A stretch of DNA of 64,000 nt, taken from the NCBI GenBank assembly GCA_025808415.1, contig CP075525.1, positions 558,001 to 622,000 of the forward strand, read 5' to 3'. The stretch is from Cyclobacteriaceae bacterium. Lineage in GTDB: Bacteria > Bacteroidota > Bacteroidia > Cytophagales > Cyclobacteriaceae. This document shows, in pieces, positions 17,049 through 26,323 of the stretch; the first letter of the stretch is position 1, and each line of letters opens with the position of its first letter. The position numbers and the translations under genes were made by a program. The notes beneath the pieces are model-generated. The model was not told the DNA's origin and did no database searches. It saw only the letters and a list, made by a program, of their open reading frames with translations.

Positions 17049-17876
17049 ATGGAGCGGATATTTTTATTTCTCTATCAATATCGCGCCTTCTTTACTTTCC
17101 TTTTGTTGGAATTGTTCTGTGCCTGGTTAATTATCCAAAACAATCAATACCAGGGAGCCCGTTTTTTCAATTCATCGAATAGTTTTGTGGGCGGGGTGAA
17201 CAATTTTTCGCAAACCATGCGCGATTATTTTTCGCTGCGTGAGGTAAACAAGGAGTTGGCCGAAGAAAATGCCCGTTTGCGAAAGGAAGTGGAGCAACAA
17301 AACCAACTTCGTGCAACAGGAACAAACCAACACGATTCTGCCAGTAGGTTCGATTTTGAAAGTGCCAAGGTGGTCAATAACTCTACCGATCGTTACACAA
17401 ATTTTATAACCATTAACAAAGGGAGCCGTGATGGCATTGCTTCGGGCATGGCCGTAATAAGCCCCAACGGTGTTGTGGGTAAGGTTAAAATGACCTCCGG
17501 TCATTTTAGTGTAGTAACTTCGCTCTTGAATATTAACCTGCGTATTTCGGGCTTGCTTAAACGCACCGGGCATTTTGGCACTGTACAGTGGGACGGGCGC
17601 GATCCACAGGTAGTTGAATTTGAGTTTATTCCCCGGCATGTGCGTGTGACGGTTGGCGATACCGTAGTTACATCAGGTTACAGCGGGGTTTTTCCGGAAG
17701 GCATAATGATTGGCACGGTCGAAAAAATAGAGTTGCGTGAAGAAGCACCATTTTATGAGTTGCGGGTACGCCTGGCGCAGGATTTCCGCAAACTATCCTT
17801 TGTATCGGTAGTGAAAAGCAACCTGCTGCATGAACTTGATTCACTTGAACTTCAAATTCCCGACATGAAGCGATGA
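17049..17876 (+). CDS. mreC: Rod-shape determining protein MreC
   Basis: A bitopic periplasmic scaffold that activates the PBP2-RodA synthase. The 275-residue protein has one membrane helix at about 9-28, then a coiled coil (REVNKELAEENARLRKEVEQ). The beta-barrel domain follows, containing FITINKGSRDGIASGMAVIS and GTVQWDGRDP. All are family landmarks. Its stop overlaps the mreD start as ATGA. Confidence 0.94.
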   Translation: MERIFLFLYQYRAFFTFLLLELFCAWLIIQNNQYQGARFFNSSNSFVGGVNNFSQTMRDYFSLREVNKELAEENARLRKEVEQQNQLRATGTNQHDSASRFDFESAKVVNNSTDRYTNFITINKGSRDGIASGMAVISPNGVVGKVKMTSGHFSVVTSLLNINLRISGLLKRTGHFGTVQWDGRDPQVVEFEFIPRHVRVTVGDTVVTSGYSGVFPEGIMIGTVEKIELREEAPFYELRVRLAQDFRKLSFVSVVKSNLLHELDSLELQIPDMKR

Positions 17877-18385
17877 GCAGATCAATTGTTGTACAAGTAC
17901 TGGTATTCTTCGTTTACCTGTTTTTCCAGGTAATCATTCTCAAGAATGCCGTGATGTTTCATGTAGCGTTTTGCTTCTTGTACGTAGGTTATTTGTTGCT
18001 CATGCCGGTTGAAACCAACCCGCTCATCCTGCTGGCCCTGGGTTTTGTTATGGGTTTTTCCGTTGATGTATTTTATGACAGTCTCGGGCTGCACGCCTTG
18101 GCCAGTGTGCTGCTGATGTACGTGCGTAATTATTGGCTGGCTGGTTTAACACCCCAGGGTGGGTATGATGCCAATGCCCTGCCCAGTGTGGCCAACAATG
18201 GTGTTCAATGGTTTATAACCTATGCGCTTCCCCTTATCTTCCTCCATCATGCTGTATTATTTTATACAGAAGCCGGTGGGTTTGATTATTTTTGGCATAC
18301 CCTTATTAAAGTTATTACCAGTACGGCCTACACCTTACTGGTGATGCTGATTGTAGAGTACGTCTTTCCCGGAAGAAGCTCATGA
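17873..18385 (+). CDS. mreD: Rod-shape determining protein MreD
   Basis: A small integral membrane protein, 170 residues with five or six hydrophobic helices, that works with MreC in the elongasome. MreD sequences vary widely, and the call rests mainly on position, length and helix pattern. GFVMGFSVDVFYDSLGLHALASVLL matches the conserved central region. It overlaps the genes on both sides by four bases. Confidence 0.88.
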   Translation: MSRSIVVQVLVFFVYLFFQVIILKNAVMFHVAFCFLYVGYLLLMPVETNPLILLALGFVMGFSVDVFYDSLGLHALASVLLMYVRNYWLAGLTPQGGYDANALPSVANNGVQWFITYALPLIFLHHAVLFYTEAGGFDYFWHTLIKVITSTAYTLLVMLIVEYVFPGRSS

Positions 18386-20244
18386 ATGAAGGAAGGAAAG
18401 AGATATTGCAAGTTGTTATTGTACTTACCGGAATAGTATTTCTGGGTAAGCTTTTTTTTATCCAGTTGTTGGATGACCGGTACGCTCAATTAGCCGACAG
18501 CAACTCGATCATGAAAAATATTGAGTACCCGTTTCGCGGTTTGATTTACGACCGAAACGGGAACTTGTTGGTTTACAACTCACCCGAATATGACCTGCTT
18601 ATTGTAAAGCGGGAAGTATCCAGCCTGGATTCAGCGCGTTTTTGTGAGGTGTTTGACATGACACAACACGAGTTGAATGTAAAGTTTAAAGAGTTGCGTG
18701 CCCGCAAGGAATACTCCCCTTATAAGCCTACCGTTTTTATTAAGCAACTGTCAAATTACGATTTTGCCAAAATACAGGAACACCTGGATGAGTTTAAGGG
18801 ATTTTACATTCAACCGCGGACCTCACGCGCTTATGCAACGCGTTCGCTCGCAAATGCCGTTGGGTACGTCAGCGAAATCAGCAAACCGCAGCTTGACCGC
18901 GACTCATCAAAACTTTACAGGCAGGGGGATTACATCGGGCAAAGTGGCATTGAATCCTATTATGAAACTTTTCTTCGCGGCCAGCGGGGTATTCAGTACA
19001 AATTGCGAAACGTAAAAGGTATCGAAAAGGGTTCTTTTAAAGATGGTGCGTATGATACATTATCCATTCCTGGAAAAAACCTGATCACCTCAATTGACCT
19101 GAAACTTCAGGAATATGGTGAATACCTGCTGTATGGTAAAGTGGGAAGTATTGTGGCGCTTGAGCCTTCAACCGGTGAAGTGCTCGCGATGGTTTCGGGC
19201 CCTTCGTACGATCCCTCCATGCTTACCGGAAAAAAGTTTAGCGCCAACTTTGTGTTGGTCAGCAGTGATACCACCAAGCCCTTGTTTAACAGGCCGCTTA
19301 TGGCCATGTACCCGCCCGGATCTATTTTTAAGATTGTTCAATCACTGATCGGGTTACAGGAAGGCGTGCTGACCTACGACACTCGTTTTCCATGCGATCG
19401 GTCCCTTGTAAACTGTCATAACCATCCAAACCCAACCAATTTGCATGGGGCCATTCAATATTCCTGCAATCCATATTTTCATCAATCCTTTCGCAGGATC
19501 ATTAATCAAAATAAATCGCCCAATACATTTATTGATTCACGCATAGGCCTGGACAATTGGCGCGCATATGTGAAGCGCTTTGGTTTAGGTGAACCCCTGG
19601 GTGTTGATTTGCCCAGCGAAAAAGGAGGACAAATGCCTACCAGCAATTTGTACAACCGGATTTATGGCGAGGGAAGGTGGAAATTTTCTACAATCTACTC
19701 ACTCAGTATAGGGCAAGGCGAAATGCTGGTAACACCCCTGCAAATGGCAAACATTGCGGCCATTATGGCGAACAAGGGTTACTTCTACACACCACACCTG
19801 GTAAAAGCTATTGACGGTGCTGAAATGGATCCACGGTACACCTTACGCCACGAAACCGGCATTGATTCGGCTTACTTTTCGTTTGTTCAGGATGCCATGA
19901 GCGATGCTATTTACGGTACCGCACAGCGTGCGATCATTCCTGGTATTGCATTGTGTGGAAAAACAGGAACAGCGCAGAACCCGCATGGATACGATCACTC
20001 CGTGTTCATGGCTTTTGCCCCCAAAGAAGATCCGAAAATTGCTATTGCCGTGTATGTTGAAAACGCAGGCTGGGGTGGGCGCTCGGCTGCATCTATCGCC
20101 AGTTTAATGATTGAAAAATATTTAACCGGTGAAGTGAAGCGAAAACCGTTGGAAGCTTATGTATTGAAAGGAGATTTTCTTGATCCTGTTGTTCGGGCCA
20201 CTCCAACGGCACAACCGGTAAAAGTTAACATGGATATGGAATGA
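18382..20244 (+). CDS. mrdA: Penicillin-binding protein 2 (elongasome transpeptidase)
   Basis: Cross-links peptidoglycan during side-wall growth with RodA. The 620-residue protein has an N-terminal membrane anchor (about 9-26), a pedestal domain and a transpeptidase domain. The active-site motifs are SxxK in YPPGSIFKIV, SxN in YSCNPYFH and KTG in LCGKTGTAQNPHG. All are intact, so the enzyme should be active and beta-lactam sensitive. It overlaps mreD and rodA by four bases. Confidence 0.95.
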   Translation: MNEGRKEILQVVIVLTGIVFLGKLFFIQLLDDRYAQLADSNSIMKNIEYPFRGLIYDRNGNLLVYNSPEYDLLIVKREVSSLDSARFCEVFDMTQHELNVKFKELRARKEYSPYKPTVFIKQLSNYDFAKIQEHLDEFKGFYIQPRTSRAYATRSLANAVGYVSEISKPQLDRDSSKLYRQGDYIGQSGIESYYETFLRGQRGIQYKLRNVKGIEKGSFKDGAYDTLSIPGKNLITSIDLKLQEYGEYLLYGKVGSIVALEPSTGEVLAMVSGPSYDPSMLTGKKFSANFVLVSSDTTKPLFNRPLMAMYPPGSIFKIVQSLIGLQEGVLTYDTRFPCDRSLVNCHNHPNPTNLHGAIQYSCNPYFHQSFRRIINQNKSPNTFIDSRIGLDNWRAYVKRFGLGEPLGVDLPSEKGGQMPTSNLYNRIYGEGRWKFSTIYSLSIGQGEMLVTPLQMANIAAIMANKGYFYTPHLVKAIDGAEMDPRYTLRHETGIDSAYFSFVQDAMSDAIYGTAQRAIIPGIALCGKTGTAQNPHGYDHSVFMAFAPKEDPKIAIAVYVENAGWGGRSAASIASLMIEKYLTGEVKRKPLEAYVLKGDFLDPVVRATPTAQPVKVNMDME

Positions 20245-21515
20245 GAAGGGAAGAAGCCATATCGAATAAAATGGATTGGGTTACCGTGTTGATTTACATG
20301 GTAATGGTAATGCTGGGCTGGTTTAATATTTTTGCAGCCGTTTATGATGAAACGGCACACCAAAGCATCTTTGATCTTTCTTTGAACTCCGGAAGGCAAT
20401 TGATTTTTATTGCAGCCTCGGCTATTATAATACTGGCCATACTTATTGTTGACATGCGCTTTTACGAGGCTGCTGCTTACCTGATTTACGGCTCAATACT
20501 TTTTTTGTTGATTTTGGTTCCGGTAGTGGGTAAGGAAGTAGGCGGAAACAAAGCCTGGCTTGGTATCGGTTCGTTCGGGGTTCAACCATCGGAGTTTGCC
20601 AAGTTTGCCACCGCTTTGGCCGTGGCGAAGTTTATCGGCACGGTGGGCTTCAGGATGGACAGGTTACGCAATCAAATTATCCTGTTTATAATGATTGGAG
20701 TGCCCATGGCCCTGATCTTACTGCAAAAGGACACCGGAACCGCATTGGTGTTTACCGTGTTTGTAATTGTATTTTTCAGGGAAGGGATGTCGCCCTTCCT
20801 GATTTTGGTGGGTTTGGCCGCTGCTGTAATTTTTATACTTACCCTGCTCATCGAAAATGAATTCTATCTATACGCAGGGATGGCGGTTATTTTAGGGGTA
20901 ACCATTTTGTTGGGCCGTAAAAGTTTTAAACGGATTGCCTTACTTTCCATCGGGGCCTTACTCATTGTGGGGGTAATTGAAAGTGTTGACTACATCATTA
21001 CCGATGTATTAAAGCCGCACCAGCAAAACCGGGTTAAAGCGTTGATCAATCCGGAGGCCGATCCCTTAGGATACGGCTGGAACGTGACCCAATCAAAAAT
21101 TGCTATTGGCAGTGGGGGTTTTACGGGTAAAGGATTTTTAAAGGGCACACAAACCAAGTTTGATTTTGTTCCCGAGCAAAGTACCGATTTTATTTTTTGC
21201 ACGATAGGTGAGGAACATGGATGGATGGGCAGCCTGGTGGTTATTGTATTGTTTGTTGCGCTTCTTTTACGGGTGATTTTTTTGGCCGAGCGCCAGAAGA
21301 GCCGGTTTGCACGGGTCTATGGCTATAGTGTGGCCAGTATTTTCTTCTTTCATTTTGCCGTGAACATCGGCATGACTATCGGGTTGTTTCCGGTTATTGG
21401 TATACCCCTGCCGTTTTTCAGCTATGGTGGTTCATCGCTGTGGAGCTTTACTATTTTGTTGTTTATCCTGCTCAAGTTGGATGCCCACCGTAGCCAAATG
21501 CTGCAGCGACTCTAA
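20241..21515 (+). CDS. rodA: SEDS glycosyltransferase RodA
   Basis: Polymerises lipid II into glycan strands together with PBP2. The 424-residue membrane protein has about ten helices. Conserved SEDS blocks are GNKAWLGIGSFGVQPSEFAK, LLQKDTGTALVF, QSKIAIGSGGFTGKGFLKGTQ, FVPEQSTDFIF and PLPFFSYGGSSL. It is the last gene of the mre operon, and its end overlaps the convergent CYTH gene by four bases. Confidence 0.95.
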   Translation: MRREEAISNKMDWVTVLIYMVMVMLGWFNIFAAVYDETAHQSIFDLSLNSGRQLIFIAASAIIILAILIVDMRFYEAAAYLIYGSILFLLILVPVVGKEVGGNKAWLGIGSFGVQPSEFAKFATALAVAKFIGTVGFRMDRLRNQIILFIMIGVPMALILLQKDTGTALVFTVFVIVFFREGMSPFLILVGLAAAVIFILTLLIENEFYLYAGMAVILGVTILLGRKSFKRIALLSIGALLIVGVIESVDYIITDVLKPHQQNRVKALINPEADPLGYGWNVTQSKIAIGSGGFTGKGFLKGTQTKFDFVPEQSTDFIFCTIGEEHGWMGSLVVIVLFVALLLRVIFLAERQKSRFARVYGYSVASIFFFHFAVNIGMTIGLFPVIGIPLPFFSYGGSSLWSFTILLFILLKLDAHRSQMLQRL

Positions 21516-22039
21516 GCCTGTGGGGTGTTATAGGGAGGGGGCAGGTATCCAGTTCTTATTACGTCTTCATCGTTAATGGCAAGTTTCGATTTGATGTCGA
21601 AACATTGTTCCTTCAAATCATTTTCAGTAAACCGGTTGCTAACATCAATGGCCTCAATTTCAATAAACTGCTGCCCGTCATCCATTTTATCCAAATGGAT
21701 TTTTACATTTTCAAGCCAGTAAATTTTTCTTTGCTTCTCAACTTTACCAATAATGTTTCTGCTTTCTTTTAAGGATTCTATTTCCTCAACGGAGGGATTT
21801 TTTTCATAGCGATAAACAATGGTTTTCTCAATTCCGTTTTCGGGTATCCGCTCGTAATGCGTGATTAAATTTTCAATTGTGCCTTGCCTTAATTTTAGTT
21901 TTCCCTTTGCAACCTGAAAATAGTAGTCGGTTTGTTTGTCGGTACCAACAAACAAGGCATTCAACCGGGATAATTCATCTTCAATAGCATTGAAACTATT
22001 GAGTTTGGCTTTTAGCGTATAATCTTTATACCCATGCAT
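21512..22039 (-). CDS. CYTH-domain protein (CyaB/thiamine triphosphatase-like)
   Basis: The 175-residue protein resembles the CyaB-type CYTH family, which binds triphosphates in a beta tunnel. The N-terminal strand is YTLKAKLNSF, followed by the usual TDYYFQVAKGKLKLRQGTIE and VYRYEKNPSVEEIES blocks. The ExExK motif that binds metal is degenerate (LKAKL, with only the lysines kept), so activity is uncertain. I chose the ATG at 22039, just inside the next gene's stop region. An earlier start would overlap that gene more deeply. Confidence 0.75.
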   Translation of the reverse strand: MHGYKDYTLKAKLNSFNAIEDELSRLNALFVGTDKQTDYYFQVAKGKLKLRQGTIENLITHYERIPENGIEKTIVYRYEKNPSVEEIESLKESRNIIGKVEKQRKIYWLENVKIHLDKMDDGQQFIEIEAIDVSNRFTENDLKEQCFDIKSKLAINDEDVIRTGYLPPPYNTPQA

Positions 22040-22049
22040 GCACGGGGGA

Positions 22050-23027
22050 TCAACTGAATCGTTTTTCCACCATCTCCATAAATTCGTGAAATTCCTCACT
22101 TTCACGGTCCCATTCGTCATACATTTTTTCCATGTACTTAAGGGCAGCCGGCATATCGCTTAAGCGGTCCAGGTCGTCAATGGCCTTGCTGAACAATTCA
22201 AAATCGCCATGAAAGAGCACCTTCGTAAACATGAATTTCTGGTTAATGGTGAGCCGGTCTTTAATGCGATCAATCTTCCTGAAGTTATCGGCCAGGGTTG
22301 GTTTAGGTTCTTGTGCCAACGAATCATGCAGGGTGGATTTTTCAGCTTTGTCCGGCTTAGGTGTTGACGGTATGGCCGGTGGCGGTGGCTCAGGCTTTTT
22401 TACGTATAGTTTCTCCGGGTCAAGCGGTTCAACGGCACTAAACCGCGTTATAAATGAATCAACATCTTCAGGGGTAAAATTCACTTCCTCCAGTATGTGA
22501 TCAAGCATGGCAAAGGCTTCATTGCCGGATAGTTCATTTATTTTTTTCTCTTCAAAATGCTCCAGTAGTTTTTCAAGCGGTGCTTTATTAATACGCAGGT
22601 ATTTTATGTCTTCTTTAAAGCTGTCGACCACAATTTTATTATGAGGTCCTGACACCATCATGGAGAAATAGTCGTACGGATTGAAGATCACCAACAAGGT
22701 TTGGCTGACTGCTTTTTTTAGCAAGGGTGCAAAATGTGCCTGATCGATCGAAATGTTTTTCGACAGCACATTCATAAAAGTTTCAAGGGCTTCTTTTACA
22801 TCGGGTTTATCGTAATCAAAAAATGGGCTCTTTAGTTTCTTTATCTCTTCTTTCCAGGTTTTGAATAATTCACGGACAATAAAAAGGTTTACCTGTTGGA
22901 TATCGGAGAACACCAATACCTCTTGGCCGGTAATCCTGTTTTTAACGGCAAAAAACTTCTTCAGCATTTTATCCGCATAGGCATCGCTGTATAAGGCAAT
23001 GGCTTCTAGGCTGATCTTTTCATCCAT
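22050..23027 (-). CDS. Uncharacterised protein with proline-rich linker
   Basis: I do not recognise this 325-residue soluble protein. Residues 1-215 are helical and mixed-charge. A linker rich in proline (EPPPPAIPSTPKPDK) lies near 222-238. The rest is a helical, acidic C-terminal domain, from ADNFRKIDRIKDRLTINQKFMFTKVLF to EEFHEFMEMVEKRF. There is no signal peptide or membrane segment. It precedes the CYTH gene by ten bases on the same strand, so they are likely co-transcribed. The C-terminal segment resembles conserved Bacteroidota proteins of unknown role. Confidence 0.7.
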   Translation of the reverse strand: MDEKISLEAIALYSDAYADKMLKKFFAVKNRITGQEVLVFSDIQQVNLFIVRELFKTWKEEIKKLKSPFFDYDKPDVKEALETFMNVLSKNISIDQAHFAPLLKKAVSQTLLVIFNPYDYFSMMVSGPHNKIVVDSFKEDIKYLRINKAPLEKLLEHFEEKKINELSGNEAFAMLDHILEEVNFTPEDVDSFITRFSAVEPLDPEKLYVKKPEPPPPAIPSTPKPDKAEKSTLHDSLAQEPKPTLADNFRKIDRIKDRLTINQKFMFTKVLFHGDFELFSKAIDDLDRLSDMPAALKYMEKMYDEWDRESEEFHEFMEMVEKRFS

Positions 23028-23104
23028 AGTGGTTGGTAATCAATTATTGGTGTATACTTGTTAGCTGTAAAAATAATGTTTACGGCTATTCTCTTGAACG
23101 CAAG

Positions 23105-23425
23105 ATGGCAAGAATTGTGATACAGAATCTCGGAAAATCATTTGAAACAGCAGATTTCTCAAAACCCTTGCTTTCGCTTATACACGAGCAGGGACTTGAT
23201 TGGATGCATGCTTGCGGAGGAAAGGGAAGGTGTACCACCTGCAAGGCGATTATCATTGAGGGGGAGGACAGCCTGATGCCGTTAACCCCGGCAGAACTAA
23301 GGTTTGAAAAGCAAGGACTGCTACGGCCCCATGAGCGTTTGGCGTGTCAGGTAAAACTCAAAGGAGATATAATTATAAATGTTTCGGAGGCCGGCAAATT
23401 TCCGCATGTCCACTATTTGCCTTAA
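23105..23425 (+). CDS. 2Fe-2S ferredoxin
   Basis: The 106-residue protein has the plant/adrenodoxin-like ferredoxin fold. The cluster ligands are C37, C43 and C46 in ACGGKGRCTTCK, plus C81 in ERLACQVKL. The C-x5-C-x2-C spacing fits the vertebrate/adrenodoxin-like group. I chose the ATG at 23105 because MARIVIQNLG begins the first beta strand; an upstream in-frame start adds unrelated sequence. It is a possible electron donor to the desaturase or another oxygenase, but this is only inference. Confidence 0.88.
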   Translation: MARIVIQNLGKSFETADFSKPLLSLIHEQGLDWMHACGGKGRCTTCKAIIIEGEDSLMPLTPAELRFEKQGLLRPHERLACQVKLKGDIIINVSEAGKFPHVHYLP

Positions 23426-23471
23426 GGGGAATAGCTATGGAGTATCGGCTGTGTACTATTAACTTGCACCT

Positions 23472-24077
23472 ATGTTTATTGAACCACACTTAGGTAAAAA
23501 GGAGCCCCACGGCCGAACCGGTTGGGTTGAGGTGATTTGTGGCTGCATGTTCTCAGGAAAAACAGAAGAGCTTATACGCAGGCTTAACCGGGCCCTTATT
23601 GCCAAGCAGAAAGTAGAAATTTTTAAGCCTGTAACCGATAAGCGGTACCATGAACAAAATATTGTATCGCATAATGAAAACGTTATTCGCTCAACACCGG
23701 TAAACTTTGCCAGTGATATTTTATTACTGGCCGGTGATTGTGATGTGGTAGGGATTGACGAAGCCCAGTTTTTTGACGATGCCATTATTGAGGTTTGCAA
23801 CACGTTGGCCAATGGCGGCAAGCGCGTAATTGTGGCCGGGCTGGATATGGATTTTGAAGGTAAACCTTTTGGCCCCATGCCGTACTTGCTGGCCATTGCA
23901 GAATTTGTAACCAAAGTTCATGCGATTTGCGCACGAACCGGTGAACTCGCTTCGTTCTCTTACCGATTATCCCAAAATAATGAGCAGGTAATGCTGGGTG
24001 AGAAAGCAGAATACGAAGCCCGAAGCCGCAGGAGTTTTGTGGAGGGGATGAAAAGGCGAAATATGATTGATGAGTAA
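23472..24077 (+). CDS. tdk: Thymidine kinase lacking most zinc ligands
   Basis: Phosphorylates thymidine to dTMP in the salvage pathway. The 201-residue type II enzyme has the P-loop GCMFSGKT at 24-31, DEAQFF with the catalytic glutamate at 97, and the GLDMDFEGKPFG lid region. The family normally binds structural zinc with two C-x2-C pairs. Here the first pair is C153-x2-T156 and the second is S185-x2-S188, so three of four ligands are gone. The rest of the enzyme looks intact. Confidence 0.93.
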   Translation: MFIEPHLGKKEPHGRTGWVEVICGCMFSGKTEELIRRLNRALIAKQKVEIFKPVTDKRYHEQNIVSHNENVIRSTPVNFASDILLLAGDCDVVGIDEAQFFDDAIIEVCNTLANGGKRVIVAGLDMDFEGKPFGPMPYLLAIAEFVTKVHAICARTGELASFSYRLSQNNEQVMLGEKAEYEARSRRSFVEGMKRRNMIDE

Positions 24078-26283
24078 ATTCTTCTACTTCTTATGGGTTG
24101 TTTTTATGATAGTCCATGGGCCATCGACTGTGGGCTATTGTTACGCACAAGAAATTCCAACGGGTGCCTGGCGTACCCATAATTCGTATAACGCCATACA
24201 TGCCGTTGCCCTTAGCGCAAGTAAAGTTTATGCGGCATCTTCAAACGGCATTGTGGTTGTACATGCCGATAACAGCCTTTCAACCCTCACAAAAATGGAT
24301 GGTTTAAGCGGCACTGACATCACTTCCATGGCGTTCGATCAACCAAGCAGTCAATTGCTCATTAGCTATGCCGATGGTATGTTGGATATCGTGCGTGCTT
24401 CAGAAATAATCTCTTTCAGCAGCCTGAAAAGCTCCTCAACTATACCGGGCTCGAAAAAGATCAACCATGTTTATGTGTCGGGTGGGCTTGCCTTTTTATC
24501 GGCCGATTATGGTATGGTCGTTTTTGATTTAAACCAACTGCAAGTAAAAGAAACCTGGCGCGACCTTGGCCCCGCAGGACAATTATTGGCCATCCGGCAA
24601 TCGACTATTCTCGGTGATAGTATTTTTCTAGCCACGCAAAATGGTGTGCTGGCCGGCTTACTAACGGATAACCTACTTGACTTTGCCAATTGGAAAAGAT
24701 TTAACCCGGGTGCCTTCAATTCCAGTGTAAAATCAATTGCTGCTTTTAATGGGAAAGTTTATGCCGCCATTGATGGGGCTGGTTTATATGCGAGGGAAAA
24801 CGGCATATGGACTCTCGCCTACTTTCCGGGCTCAGGCTTTGGCGCTTTAACGACTACTAACAATTTGTTTATCACAGAAGGCAATAACCTGTGGTCGCTA
24901 AATCCTTCCGGAACGCTTACACAAATCCAGCATGAAAAAATTCAAAAGCCAGTGTATGCCCTCCAGGACGGCTCGGGAAAGTTTTGGATCGGTGATTTGC
25001 GAAATGGCCTGGTCTCCGATAAGGCCGGAAGTTTTCAGTCGTATATACCGAACGGCCCCACATTTTCTGGTGCCTTTCGGTTGGCTTTGAGCCCCTCCAA
25101 TCAAGTTTTCGCTACAGCTGGAGGATATACGGTTAACTTTTTGCCGGCTGATAAAAATGAAGAAGTAAATGTATTTGCATCGGGCATGTGGAGTACTGCT
25201 GCTTCGCTGATCACCACCGATGTTACCGATGTTGACTTTAAGCCTGGTAAAATTTTTGCTTCATCTTTTGGTGGCGGACTTCAGGTAATCGATAACGGAT
25301 CAAGTACAATTTACAACAACGGTAACAGTCCGCTTTCAACCAATAGAATCACGGCTATCGCCTCATCGCCAGATGGCCTTTGGGTAACCAATTATGGTTC
25401 TGCTTCATCGTTGCACTTATTAAAAAACGATAACACCTGGCAATCTTTTTCGTTTCCGGTGGTTGCAGCGCAATTCCCAACAGAACTTTTAATTGATCGG
25501 ATTGGCCAGGTTTGGATGGTACTCAACCCTACGCAAGGCGGTGGCATATTGGTTTACAACCGCGAAAGAGCCCAACATGTTTACCTGAATGAAGTGGCCG
25601 GATCAGGCGCTTTGCCCAGCCGGTCGGTATTTTCAATTGCCAATGACCGCGAAGGCCAGGTGTGGGTAGGTACCAATGCCGGTGTTGCTTACTTTCCAAA
25701 CCCTGCCCAGGTTTTTTCCGGAACTGTAAATTCTGCCAAACCTGTTTTTGAGGGTCGTTTTTTATTGCGTGATGAAACAGTAACGGCAATAGCGGTGGAT
25801 GGCGGAAACCGAAAATGGATGGGTACACAGCGGGGGCTATGGTTGTTTGATCCGTTTGGTGAAAAACAGATTTTGAATTTTAATACCGCCAACAGCCCTC
25901 TGCTATCCGATCGGATTGTGGATATTGAAATCCAACCGATAACCGGTGAAGTATTTTTTGCAACCGATAAAGGTATTGCATCTTACCGTTCAGATGCTAC
26001 GGTGAGTAAACCAACGTTCGACCTGGTGAAAATTTTCCCAAACCCGGTTACTGCTGAATTTACAGGCCAGGTTAGTATTTCGGGGTTGGCCACTGATGCC
26101 CGGGTGAAAATTACCGACATTGCCGGTAAGTTGATTTGGGAAACCATGGCCAGTGGCGGCACGGCCACGTGGCATGTTCGCGATTACAACGGCAAACGTG
26201 CAGCCACGGGTATGTACCTGGTAATCGCTATTTCACAAGACGGCTCCAATAGTGTGATCGGTAAGATTGCAGTAGTAAACTAA
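24070..26283 (+). CDS. T9SS-secreted two-component-regulator-type propeller protein
   Basis: The 737-residue exported protein has a signal peptide (about 1-26, ending GYCYA). The body consists of repeated propeller-type units such as TNRITAIASSPDGLWVTN, SRSVFSIANDREGQVWVGTN and VTAIAVDGGNRKWMGTQRG. The C-terminus is a type A T9SS sorting domain of about 80 residues beginning FPNPVTAEFTGQ and ending GMYLVIAIS...GKIAVVN. Unlike hybrid histidine kinases with such propellers, no kinase follows. The start overlaps the tdk end by eight bases. Confidence 0.85.
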   Translation: MSKFFYFLWVVFMIVHGPSTVGYCYAQEIPTGAWRTHNSYNAIHAVALSASKVYAASSNGIVVVHADNSLSTLTKMDGLSGTDITSMAFDQPSSQLLISYADGMLDIVRASEIISFSSLKSSSTIPGSKKINHVYVSGGLAFLSADYGMVVFDLNQLQVKETWRDLGPAGQLLAIRQSTILGDSIFLATQNGVLAGLLTDNLLDFANWKRFNPGAFNSSVKSIAAFNGKVYAAIDGAGLYARENGIWTLAYFPGSGFGALTTTNNLFITEGNNLWSLNPSGTLTQIQHEKIQKPVYALQDGSGKFWIGDLRNGLVSDKAGSFQSYIPNGPTFSGAFRLALSPSNQVFATAGGYTVNFLPADKNEEVNVFASGMWSTAASLITTDVTDVDFKPGKIFASSFGGGLQVIDNGSSTIYNNGNSPLSTNRITAIASSPDGLWVTNYGSASSLHLLKNDNTWQSFSFPVVAAQFPTELLIDRIGQVWMVLNPTQGGGILVYNRERAQHVYLNEVAGSGALPSRSVFSIANDREGQVWVGTNAGVAYFPNPAQVFSGTVNSAKPVFEGRFLLRDETVTAIAVDGGNRKWMGTQRGLWLFDPFGEKQILNFNTANSPLLSDRIVDIEIQPITGEVFFATDKGIASYRSDATVSKPTFDLVKIFPNPVTAEFTGQVSISGLATDARVKITDIAGKLIWETMASGGTATWHVRDYNGKRAATGMYLVIAISQDGSNSVIGKIAVVN

Positions 26284-26311
26284 TCCACCAAATAGTGGAG
26301 CAATTTGATTC

Positions 26312-26319
26312 TACCTTTG
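26312..26319 (+). promoter_or_regulatory. -7 box of recO (leaderless configuration)
   Basis: TACCTTTG, a full TAnnTTTG match, ends four bases before the recO ATG at 26324. Transcription would start at or next to the start codon. Confidence 0.55.
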
Positions 26320-26323
26320 CATC

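Noticed and set aside
21512..23027. CBASS-like or other cyclic-nucleotide defence system
   Set aside because: The CYTH protein lacks the acidic metal motif, and no effector, nuclease or sensor gene is adjacent.
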